Shown piece by piece: positions 25,601 to 37,128 of a stretch of DNA of 64,000 nucleotides (position 1 is its first letter; every line of letters begins with the position of its first letter). Below the pieces are notes generated by a model. It was not told the origin of the DNA and did not search any database. It worked only from the letters and a program-made list of their open reading frames with translations. The DNA is from Penelope pileata (lineage: Eukaryota; Chordata; Aves; Galliformes; Cracidae): NCBI GenBank assembly GCA_013396635.1, contig WBMW01000582.1:1422230-1486229 (forward strand), read 5' to 3'. Made by a program: the position numbers and the translations under genes.

Positions 25601-28600
25601 ATCAGAGGCATACTAATAATACTATGTTTATGTCAGATTACTTGATTTTGTTATCTTGATTTACACAGCTGAAAGGTGAGTATAACTATAGTACAGCAGT
25701 TACATAGTGCAATAAAATCATGCACTGTGTATATGTAGTTTTCCCATGTCACCTCAAATGGTAACCTAAAGTTTACACTCTAGTGCAAATAAAAATTAAT
25801 GCTGCATCTGCCTTATCTTTCCAGCACATCACAGAATGTATTTCATTATAAATGTACATGTTAGTTAGCATATTAATTTCCAATGTGCATGATCAAGAAG
25901 AGTCTAATCACAATTTTATCAAGACTACCTACGCTGAAACACCTAAGATGTGTAAAAACATTAAGAAAAATACTCATAGCATTTCACACATCTACAGACG
26001 AAAACACATCTTATTGCCTCTACTACAACAACTCAGTACAGCCTTAGTGAAAGATTAACCTTTTTAATAATACAATTGCAAAAAAAGATTATAGATGGTT
26101 ATTTAAAAATAACTCTTGCTGCTTCTCCTGTTTGTCACATTTGGAATTTTCTCCTGCTTTCGGGGAATAAGAATTCTTATCACATTTCATGCTTCCAGTC
26201 CCTGGTGGAATTGTTACCCATATACTTGCACAGCATACACAAAATATTGAGCCATCAGCATCACACAGACGTGAGAAGAGTATAGCATAAGAAGGGAGAA
26301 GAACTGTTTGTAGATCAGTGGGGTAGATGGTAAAATACAAATCACCCCAAAATCTAAAGCAGAACTGCTGATACAGCATATTGAGTTTTTGTAGTATTAC
26401 ACATACAGTTAGATTTTCACTATAATGGAATTATAAGAAGGGAATGGAATTAAGAGAATGGTTAAGGTTAATGGAATTAAGAGGAGGATGAAGTCTGAAC
26501 AATTTCACTTTTTCCACCATTATCAGAACAGAAACGTGGCTTCTTTATTATGACATCTTTATTTTAAATAAAACAGTAAAAACAACATCCAGGAAGCACA
26601 TCCAGCGCATGGGACTACATAATAAGACTTGTGGCCCAAGTTGGATCATGTGACAAACCTGCCCATCTTTTTCACATGTCCTGAGATTCAACAAAGGAAT
26701 TATGCTCTTGATTAGGATCTGAGATTAAGCAAATGATGGTGCTATTCCTTGGGAAAAATGGTAGGGACACGCTAAATTTCAGCAGCAGTAACGCATCCTC
26801 TTGAAAATTTGAATTCAGTGAAACTGATCTTGATTGTGGATCTTTTGTGCTTCACTTTGCACAAATTTCTATATATTTTAGATTAACATTGAAAGTTTTT
26901 CATACTTTGTGCTCATGTCTTAAAATCTGTTAGTGCTCAAGTTGTCTCCTGCCACTTACATGTTGATGCATTTCAATGTTTCTGCTCCTGTACAGCTTGC
27001 AAACATTTTGAGGAAAGCAATCCTGATGAGAAAAGCTATACACTAGTAAATGTCAAGTATTTATAAAGAACAGCTCAGTATCTTAGCTCTGACTTTAATT
27101 ATGGTTCTGAATTAGTTGCTAGTTTATAAGCACTCTGAAAAACACAGAATATGCCAATCGGTATCTGACAAAAATGCTATTATTTCCACTGTGCCTGTGC
27201 TCAAAGGGGTTCCACCTCAGATCTGTTCTGCTGATCACTACATCAGTTCCTTTCTCTTCTAGGAGAGTTGTTTCACAGCTGAACATGATCAGGAGATGAT
27301 AGTCTTTCAAAAAGAAATCCTTGTTTTCAAGCTTTTTAAAATGCCATATTAATATTAAATATTTATATTAATTGGAAAATTAACTAATCTACTATACTTG
27401 ATTTCTTCAAAAGTTTGGTAAATACAAAAGGAACTTTTTCTATGTTCCCTAAGAATATTTCATATAAGATCTTAATAAAAAGGTATTTCACTTCGGAATT
27501 ATTACATTCTACCCCCAACTCTCACATCTCTGTAAAGGCAGAAGATGAATATACACACTTGTCACCTCCCTGCTGAGAGCTCTGAGATCAGGCATATGTG
27601 TCGCTACTCCCCTGCATACCTGGTGCTCTTCTGGACACTGAAAACACTATTTTTCTCTGTGAGCTTAGGATTATTAGTATATATAATTAGATTATTATAT
27701 AGTTCCCAGAAAACCCTTCACAAACTGATTTTGCAGAGGAACATCTGGCCTTAGATTGTCTCACTTCCTTTTGCGAGACAAATCATTAAAGGGGAAGGAA
27801 AACAGGTTATTCATATTTAGATCTCTTATCACATGTTCATAAGTTCTCTTAATCTTTAACTCAACTAGTGGGAATTTTATATTTCTATTTCCACATCAAT
27901 GCTTACTCATCATTTCAGGAGCATAGCCAGTAAGAACTTGATGTGAGCATATATGCAGGCTGACTATCCCTACAGAGAATCTACATGATAAATTGAATCT
28001 AAGGCCAACACATGAACATGTTTAACCAATAAGAAACAGGAGATGATAGTTTATATCTAAACAAGACTCCTTTGGTAGAACTACAGAGCACTGGCAGCAC
28101 TAGCTTTTCAGCAATTGTCCCTATAAAATGGAAATAGGTGAGAGGTATCTGGAAATGCATAAGCAACTGTTCATAGTAATCTTCTATTGTTGGTCTATGA
28201 AACTGTGCCCTTCTGAAATATTTTCATCTTGGCTTTTGAAGACAGAAAAGGAACATGGAGACCTCAGAGATCTCATCCCTAACAGTGATTAGTACAATAA
28301 AAATAGGTTATCAGTTTCATGGGCAAAATAACTTTTACTGTTTATATCTTGCAGTTTCTGAAAGAAAAATCGGTTCTGCTCTCACTACTGAGAGGGATAA
28401 TTTAAGTTATTTCAACACCCTTTCATTTTCTTCTAGATAATAGGAAAAGTTTGTGGTTTTGAGCAATTAGGAAGGTTCTTTTGATCCAGGTAATTTTATT
28501 TTTGATTGTTTGCTTCTGCTAGAAGGAAGAAAGACAAGCAGAACTGAAAGCTTACAAAAAACCTTTGATGTTAATCTTGAGTTTCAGCAGATTTTTTCCC

Positions 28601-28657
28601 CCCCATATCCTTGGTTCTTGCAGAAACGGAAACCACTGTAGCTGCTAGAAGAACTAG
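22696..28657. other. Unique AT-rich non-coding stretch
   Basis: No mobile element or exon recognised. A C-run (12 of 13 bases) lies at about 22817-22829. A short three-copy array built on AATGGAATTA-AAGAG lies at 26423-26486. Open frames reach 96 codons (26089-26379 on the minus strand) without a motif. Confidence 0.55.
26423..26486. repeat. Short imperfect tandem array (AATGGAATTAAGAG-like)
   Basis: Three imperfect copies of a roughly 15-base unit (ATAATGGAATTATAAG, GGAATGGAATTAAGAG, TTAATGGAATTAAGAG) with a GGTTAAGG interruption. Confidence 0.6.
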
Positions 28658-29183
28658 TCACAGAATCACTAAGGTTGGAAAAGACCTCTAAGGTCATCTA
28701 GTCCAACCATCCACCTACCATCAACACTGCCCACTAAACTGCATCCCTTAGTATCCCATCTACATATTTCTTGAACACCTCCAGAGATGGTGACTCAACC
28801 ACCTCCCTGGGCAGCCTGTTCCAGTGCCTGATCATGCTTTCAGAGAAGTTTTTCCTAACATCCAACCCAAGACTCCGCTGGTGCAACTTGAGGCCATTCC
28901 CTCTCATCCTATCACTAACTAGTAGAAGAGGCCAATCCTCACCTTGCCACAACCTACTTTCAGGTAGTTGTAGAGATCAATAAGGTCTCACCGAGCCTCC
29001 TCCACTCCAGACTAAGCAACTCCAACTGCTCCTTACAAGACTTGTGCTCCAGACCCCTCATGAGCTTCCTTGCCCTTCTCTGGGCATGCTCCAAGGCCCT
29101 AATGTCTTTCTTGTAGTGAGGGGCCCAAAACTGAACACAGTGCTTGAGGTGCAGCCTCACCACAGCTGAGTACAGAGGGACAT
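28658..29183 (-). mobile_element. CR1 LINE, 5'-truncated copy with 3' end
   Basis: The plus strand starts TCACAGAATCACTAAGGTTG and continues with the standard complement of the CR1 3' UTR ('ctctaaggtcatctagtcca'). The complement of 28734-28952 encodes a CR1 ORF2 end ([20 protein letters not shown] is clear), and that of 28960-29241 encodes the block with the [20 protein letters not shown] motif. A frameshift separates the two frames near 28955. The 5' truncation is near 29183. It is a dead copy. Confidence 0.95.
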
Positions 29184-32100
29184 TAAATGAGCATATACCT
29201 ATACACAAGTAAAAACAATGGATTTCTTTTTTGTAGAACACTTAAGATGCTTAATATTAGATGAGTACTTCAGAAAATACGCAAATAGAACATGCCAGCC
29301 CCATGCTGTTAATGCCTCTGAAGACCTCTGCAAAATGACAGGTGGACTGAGACACTAACAGTATTTCATGTCTGAAATGCTTTAGAGGAAAAAAAGACCA
29401 CACAAATTTGATTCAAATGACTAAGTCTAGTTACTGCATGAGCAAATCAAGATGACAAGGTAATGTCACTTCATTAAACAAAGTCATCGTTTTGGCATGT
29501 TTAACTCAACTAACATTAATCTGAATGGCCTTCAGTGTAGAAAACCTGAAGCTGACTTGATTTAATCTATTTTGGCACTTAAACTGTGTATTAATTAATG
29601 ATGTGACCTCTGAACACATAAGGCAACTTTCATCATATGCTAACAAGCAGCCTTATAGTGGCTCCTCATCAACACTATCTTCATTTTCTACTCCCATAAC
29701 CCTTTCAAGTGTTTTGAAATGACACCCTTCATTCTTAATCCTTCTCCAACTGAGTTTTTCCTCTCAACTGTAATAAAAAAAAAATATCAATTATCACCTC
29801 TATTGTTGATAAATTCTTAGAGCTTAATTGCAGAGGCATTCAATAGTACTGTAAATCCAATTGGTTTCAGAATCAATACATTCGTAGAAACTTAAGTCAC
29901 ACAAATCCATTGTCTCAAGTCTTGATGTACTTACATGTTTGTGAAGAACTTACGTTGTAGTTTATTTCACTTTTTTCCTCATTTACACATTGTATTGTAA
30001 CCACAAAGCTCCTGCCTGTCCTCAACCACTGCACATAACTACAGCTATGGGAATAACTGCCTTCTACTGGGGGTCTTGTTGATACAGCATTTTGATATGT
30101 TCAGACCACTGAATCCATGTAGGCAGGCTATCCTGTCTTCCATAATTCCATGTTTGTGTAGGCAGCCACATGAAAAGCTTTCAGAGTGCTCATTTTTAAT
30201 TTTTCATAGAAAAACTAAGCTTTCTCTTAAGTACTTGACCGATAGAGAATACAGAACAAGATGGTAAATGAATGGATGGTAAATGAGTCTGTCCTATAGT
30301 AGGGTTTGTACAGATGACACTCAAGACATTTTTACACTGTTTAATCTTACAACAGCTGCATTTCATAGAACTGCCAATGACAGTGTTTACAGTTGTGCCA
30401 TAACAGTGAGCATGTTTTGGTAGTAAATTTGCAGTTCTGAATATATATTTTAAAAGTATATCAGGATAGCCATCTCCTCTGAAGTCTTTAAGCCAAATGC
30501 AAAATATATTTGACATCATTCCCCTGCATTTGAAAAACATTGTGTGTAGTTACAACCCTTCAGGATTGTGCTGCATGGAGAGCCTCCAAGCTGCTGATAC
30601 AAACTCTGGATCTTAGAAGCACCTAAGATTTGAGTTCTAGCAGCATTCAGAGAGAATTTGTGTCTGTCCTATCAACTACTGCCACAGCTACAAAACCGAT
30701 AATGGTGCAGAAACAGTCTGTGTAAGACCCAAGGCCTACAAGTCTAGGAGTTTAAATGTACTCCTTCACAGAATGTGTACTTTGCAGGACTCTAGTTTAT
30801 ATTATGATTGGTGAAGAAGGCTTCATGCAGATAACAAACGGGCAACACAAAGCTATAGAAAGATATGGAACTCCTAATCCCCCCCCACCCCCATCCTCAT
30901 GCAAACCTCAGGTCTACTACTTCCCAAACAATCAAGAATTCTTTTGCATATTCTCCTGTGCATGCTTTCTTTCAGGAGCAGGTTATCTATATCACAGATT
31001 TTAGAATTGCTCTCTTTACTTGTCCTATTCTTTCCAGGTCAATTTTTGATTTGTCAGTAACTACTTTCCTCTAAATTTCTGATACCATGGATTAGAAGAC
31101 CTTGCCTTGCAGTTTCTAATAGTAGGAGGGCAATGCTATAACACTTATTTTTAATGCATTTTCAGTGTAGGAATGGGAACTCAGATGTATTATTTCATGG
31201 TATGAGATAAAACATAAGAAAGATGATCAAAAGATACAGTGAAATAAATATAGGCTCACTCAGATGCTCTTTAAAAAAAAGAAACAGAAGTTAATTTCCA
31301 AGCTAAGTCTCAGACTCACTGACTGAAAAGAGCATGTATGAATTAATCACAGTTTAGCAAAACAAGCCAAAGAGTCTTCAGTCTACAGACGTCTTAAAAT
31401 GTTATTCAAATGCATAGTGGTATTATACGATCTCCCAGAGTTACTTAACCAAATGAGGTTATTAGGACACAATCTCTAGGTTACTTTTGTTTGCACTCTC
31501 TTCTAAGAAATGAAGCAAAGTCTACCTCAGCAGATCCAATTCAGATTCATCTAGTGAAGCCAGATCATAAGGAACATGGAGAAGGTATAAGACAATGTAC
31601 TAGTGCTTTCATTGAACACTGAAGAAGCATATGGAATCAAAACTTTTCCAGATTTCTAGTATTTTGGATATCAGACATTTTCATGAAAAAAATCGTGAAA
31701 GAATTACTTTCTGTATGTTCAATTTAGCTCAAACTGTGCTTGCTTCTTTAATTGCTTCTTTAATGGTTTGAAAAGAACAGTTTCAAATATTTCTGACAAC
31801 CTTAATCATTAATTCCATTGTCCTTTTTGATGAAGATGTTTTTATCCCAGAAAACAACTTGTTTTAAAGTTTTTATATTTTTATGTCAATGACATTTGTG
31901 AATCAAGGTGGCAGATTATATTTTGTTTGGTTATCCCTAGAAATTAACTCAAGCGCTTTTGTGAGGGAATTAGAACTGTTCAGAAATGCCAAGGCTGAAA
32001 CAAGAGGGTGCTCTCCGCATTCCCTCGGCCTGAGCCACATTAGCATCAGTGATTATTTTCCTGAAGGAATGAGAAAGATCAGCCAGATTAACTGCATTAA

Positions 32101-35100
32101 ATAAAAACAAAGATAAAGCACGCATCGCCAAGCCACAACATTCTTTGTTCTGATTTCTTATTTACTCCTTACATGAAGGACTTAGTTTAGAAAAAAATAT
32201 TTTTGTCTGTACTAAGTACTATTTGTCAAGTTCTATTTTGTGTTCCATTTTTCAGATAGGATGGATAAAACACTGAGGTTCTACCAGAAGACATTTTTTC
32301 CAACCAAGATATAACCATCTCTTAAGAAGCAACTGAAGTGTTTCCATCTGTATTGAGTGCTGCACCTGAAGCCTATGTTGGAGGTTTCATCCTGCCAACA
32401 TTTATATGCTGATTACTCCTATAAAACTTGAGAGTAATTTCCCCAGCAGCACCTGGAATAATTGCAGAGTGACTGGCAAATGAATCATGAAGGTACTGTT
32501 AAGTGTGCCAGTTGCTGTGTAGCTAATATCTTCCAGAATCAACAAAAAGCATCAGCATATGACCTTTCACTTTTCTGCAGCCCTGTGTTTGGAACCTTGT
32601 TCCTTTGATTTATTTGTTGCTGCATGTAACAACAGCAAGAGAAGAACCATCCACATTAGATAACTTTTCCATTGTAATTTGGCTTTAAGTATACTAGCGA
32701 GTGTAAATGCTGTTAAAAAAAAAATCAAAAGAGCCTGTTATGAAAATGATGACTACTTATTAGCTGAAGATATCCTTTATGCAGGCATGCACTAGTTGTG
32801 CTTTAGTTTTTCTGCTGAACAGCAGTTAAAGGATGCTCTTTCAACAAGTCAAAGTTTCAAACAAGTCAAGCCTCATTCTATAAAACAGGGGATCCTAAGT
32901 TCTCAAAGAGTAACAGGTGAATAACAATTTCAACATCACTCTTTCTGATTAGCTTTTTCTTCAAAAAGTCATTATGAAAACCACATGGCTTCTATAATTT
33001 TTTCACATAAGGATAAGTTTTTCAAAGCTACCTTTACAACTCTAAGCAACTCTTTCCTGAAAGAAAAAAAAAAAAATCAAGCTACTTAATCAGTTTAAGT
33101 TACCAGTTTCCTTTTTAGGGGCAATAATGTGTGAAGTCCATGACAATCACCCAATATGATTAAGTCCTAGCCACAGCTGCTTGGGAATGTTTTGACAAGG
33201 TGTTTCTCATTAGAAAACTGTAATTCTCTAATTGAAAAATATGATCTTCAATAAAATATACATTAATTCATGAATACATAATTCCTTCATGAGAGCAAAG
33301 AGATTTGTTGTAAGGGCTCCAATTTTCAGACAGATGTCCCAAATTGTTTGGTCCTTTGGGCTTCTGTTTTATTTGCATTGCATCTCTTCCTCTCACACTA
33401 TGTTTTTCACGGCATTGTTGAAAGGATTTGTTTTCATTCTAATGCAGGATAAAAGCAATTCTACAAGCTACAGAAGTATATGAAAGATAAAAGCTTGATT
33501 TTATGACAGGTCCTGATTTTAAAGTAATACTACAGTAACTGCTCAGTAAATAATGTGAGCCATCACTTATGATCACCACTGAAAGAAATGATCACAACTG
33601 TTGATCCTTGTTCTGTATGTAGTGCTGTATTTTACTGAGAATAAGAGCAGAGGATTTGGAGATTAGGATAATACAACCAATATTGGGTGCAGTGGAGCAC
33701 AAGAAGGCTATTCAAGAAAACAGTTTCCACTCATTCTCCTATTTGTAATGGGACTCTGTGGCTTCAGAATTGGTTGCCATGGGACTTGCTTGCCTTACTG
33801 TATTTTAGAGTATATTGAAGCACAGGATAATCATATTAGGAAAACATAAATCACATACAACATTCCCNATCCTCAAATAAAATAGTGCTTAAAAGCAGTG
33901 CAGTTACCACAACCATAAATAAATGATCTTCCTTTGGTTTACTTGATTGATAGCTGCTAAAGCTTAAAGAAGAGAATAAATATTCTAATAATCCTGGAAA
34001 ATTCAGTAGTCTGGGTATTTCCATCAGCTAATTCTGAGGTGCTATCACCTTCCTTCCTTTTTCAAACAACCAGTTTCTGATCCTCTTCTCCTATTTCCTC
34101 TTCATTCACCACAGGTTCCTTTAGAACAATCCAGTGTTACACCACACCTGAAGTATTCCTGATGCCCTCTGCTGAGCAGGGGTCACTGCTGGGCAGACCT
34201 TATCAGCGAGGGAAATCTGGCCCTGATCATACACTGTAAAGTCACCTCAGGGAAGCACACCACAACACCTGGAGATAGTTTTCAAAATGTATGACTCTGG
34301 TTATCCAGTTACTTATGGCAGTCTTTGCTTTGTGTTAATGCTTCTAGCTGCCTTGGCCCAGTAGAATTAAGCCAAGCATTACAAATGCTACAGTCATTTG
34401 TGTTCGCTGAGTTGAATTAATGGTATTTGCATTGTGTGAAGTTGCATAAAGGACTTCTCATGTATTAAAGGACAGATACTTCTATAACCTCATACATTCC
34501 TAGAAGAGCATCTTGGGAACTTTAACTACAGCTGCTTGATAATTTCATCCTGTTAGTTTATCATATTATGTAAATTATCAAGTTTACAAAGTTCATGAAG
34601 TATATTATAGTTTTGGAATAGCTTCTGGAGCATGTCCTACATGCTTTTTAAACTTTTTCAGAAATGTATCTTTAACGTCAACGCTTACTTCCTCTTTGAA
34701 TGCTTTCTCTCATCAAGCGCTGCATGTAAAAAATGGTTCTAATGTACAGTGGCAAAACTCTGCTGAGCAGCACAGGCATTAAGATTAACAAAATCTGGAC
34801 TGTACTGATGAGAAAGGGAGAGCAAACACATGGCCTCACAGTCAACATAAGCAGATTCCATATAAATTCTGCAAGGTACTTCAAAATTTCATAAATGAGA
34901 GCAAATCAGAGAACAGGATTTACCTCCAAGAGAGAAGGAGTCTTTACAGCTTAGCAAATGTGTGAGGGGGGAAGAAAGGAAAGCGAAGGTCATAATTTCC
35001 GCTTTCTGCTCCTGTCCCTCTGAGACTAAGGTGCACTTCCCTGTCTGAAAACTCATTTGCAGAGCATTTGAATGGGATATGTAGGCTGTATTTGGCACAT

Positions 35101-36047
35101 GGCTTATTACTTGAAGAACCTTGCTATAGACGGTACCAGTGGAAATACAAGTTCATATTTTCTATGCTAATACCGGATGTATTACTAAGAAGACTTATAT
35201 GACTGATTTACCAAACTGCCTATGAATTCTACAGGAACTGCAAGCTTACGATTCCTAATTACATTTGAAGTGATCACATAAATAAAGTTTGCTATTAGAA
35301 GACATGACGGTGAATAGTAAGGTGCACATTATCTTGCTTAGTTCATTAAGTGCAATATTTATATATTCACATAGTTGTGTTAAGAGGCTGTTATATATGG
35401 GCTGAACATCCTTGGTGACAGCCAGTCACTCATAGAAGTTTTAGAAGCTCCTCCATCTTCCAAGAACAGTCTCCCAATTACCTGCTTCAACATGATTATG
35501 AAATTCCTAACGTGATAATACCAAGAAGTACAACATTTGGTGAAGATATTTTGATATGAACAGAGCTGGTAGCAGTAATACAGCAATAATTGCTGGCTCA
35601 TTTACGGACTATTTAACTCGTGCAGTGAACCAGATGAGAACAGCTAATGAGCACAGCTTCTTACTGTAATTAGTAGAACAGTAGCAGCTCACAGATAATT
35701 TAGTTTGCAGAAGTCAGTGTATTTACTGATAAGATTGTGTTCTCTGTGAAGTTGTGGCCATACAGTAACCTGCAGATATCATGCTTTACTTTCTAATAGA
35801 TCTATAGATTGATTTATAACAACTACAGAATTTCTGTAAATCTAAACAAAACACAATACTAAAGATTTCTGTATGTTCTTTCTTCACCTGGATTCTAGCC
35901 TATCAGAGCCTACCAATGTTTTGTTAGTCAACATTTTTTCTTTCATTACTAATGTTGTAGAAATACATTTGAAAAGGAGTATAACCCTAACCCTACTGGC
36001 AGAATAAAGACAGCACCCATAAGACTGGACTGCAACATTGATAAAGC
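29184..36047. other. Unique non-coding stretch, possibly with conserved non-coding elements
   Basis: No mobile element or coding exon recognised. A C-run interrupted by A lies at about 30879-30891, and a single n at 33868. Blocks such as 32560-32720 and 34330-34470 have a more balanced base composition and dense binding-site-like words, but nothing that can be proved from one sequence. Open frames up to 114 codons (30196-30540 on the minus strand) have no motif. Confidence 0.5.
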
Positions 36048-36123
36048 TGGAGTCTCCAGCTCTAGGAGACACTGCTTGACCTAGAGAGGTCCCTTGCAAC
36101 CTACACTGTCCTGTGATTCTGAG
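36048..36123 (+). mobile_element. CR1 3' tail remnant
   Basis: GACCTAGAGAGGTCCCTTGC, then AACCTACACTGTCCTGTGATTCTG, corresponds to the end of CR1 elements (gacctctagaggtcccttccaacc, then attctgtgattctg). Only the last 50-75 bases remain and they are diverged. Confidence 0.6.
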
Positions 36124-36259
36124 GTGTTCAGTTTTTCCTAAGTTGTATTGTAAACCAAGAATAATTATTTATAGAGCTTTGCTACATTGTTTAAATTTTT
36201 CAACTGGCCATACAAGACAAGGCACAAAATAGACTCAAAGGTACTGCAAAATCCTGAAC

Positions 36260-36260
<1 letters not shown>
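36124..36260. other. Short unique spacer
   Basis: Nothing recognised between the CR1 tail and the poly-A tract. Confidence 0.5.
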
Positions 36261-36293
<33 letters not shown>

Positions 36294-36300
36294 AGAGAAA
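36261..36300. repeat. Poly-A tract (about 30) followed by GAGAGAGAAAG
   Basis: An uninterrupted A-run of about 30 bases at 36261-36290 passes into a short GA repeat. It is not preceded by a recognisable SINE or processed gene on the plus strand, so it is most simply a microsatellite. Confidence 0.9.
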
Positions 36301-36900
36301 GAAACAGTTGTTTATACTCAAAATTTCTGTCTTTCATGGTTTTGTGTTTTCAACACGATTATTAAAATACTTCAGCAAGAAGAAAAGTGGGAAATAATCG
36401 TATCCATAAGGTTCATTCAGAGTAGGAAGGCATTATCAACACCCAAATATGCTACTGCAAATCTGCTCTATATTGTTAGCACTTGTCCAGTTCTAGCTGG
36501 AAAGCATTTTCTGCAAGTTTAGCAACTCATTGTTACAGAGAAGATGAACAGTTTGGCCAGTACAAAGAAATCATCCATAGAATCAGAGAGATTCTTCCTG
36601 CTTTTAATACTTCTTTATTTTTCACTGACTTTATTTACTCACCTAAAAGTCCCTTATCACCGTTTCTTAGTTATTTTTGTATCTTTTAAAATGAGGACTG
36701 CACTACTCTCTCTCATTAAGAAACCTGAGGGAATCCTTGAACAAATATTTTGTGAATGAAACAGCAATATTGCTTCAGACAAATTCTTTGCAATCCCAGG
36801 CAAAGCATCCAAGAGTTTAACAATAGACATAAACAGAAATTTCATGGAAGTTTTGACTTACACAACCAAGTGACAATCTCCCAACAAGATGATGAAGCTC
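36301..36900. other. Unique non-coding stretch
   Basis: Overlapping open frames on both strands (36483-36689, 36544-36759 and 36657-36845) have no motif; no repeat recognised. Confidence 0.5.
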
Positions 36901-37128
36901 CTCCAAAGAACACCCAGTCTCCAAGAGAAACATGCTCCTCTTAGTGGCTGGCCCTTAAATGAGCCCAGGGCAGCCCCACCCTGGGCAGCCCCACCCTGGG
37001 CCCACCCCTTCCAGTCACAAGGGGAGCACAGGTGCAAACAATTTGCCTGTGCTCTGCAGGCCAGCCACAGCCCTTACTGCAGGTGCTCAATCACAGATTC
37101 AGGCTATGACCTAGCATTTCCAATACAG
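36901..37128. repeat. Unclassified interspersed repeat, copy A (LTR-like)
   Basis: This GC-rich block shares an ordered series of words with 39270-39605: 'ctggccctta' / 'ctggccttta', 'cccaccccttccagtcaca' / 'tccacctcttccggtcaca', 'aggtgcaaacaatttgcctg' / 'aggtgcaagtgattcacctg', 'caggccagccacagccctt' / 'caggccagccacacccctc', and 'gtgctcaatcacag' / 'gtgctcaatcctcag'. Both end in a similar TACAG. Copy A contains an internal tandem duplication of an 18-base unit (GGGCAGCCCCACCCT, twice, at about 36967-37000). The C-rich composition and CA end suggest a solitary LTR of an endogenous retrovirus, but I cannot name a family and see no coding part. Confidence 0.6.

Noticed and set aside
35983..35995. 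TAACCCTAACCCTAC, telomere-like words
   Set aside because: Only two CCCTAA units; too short for an interstitial telomeric array.
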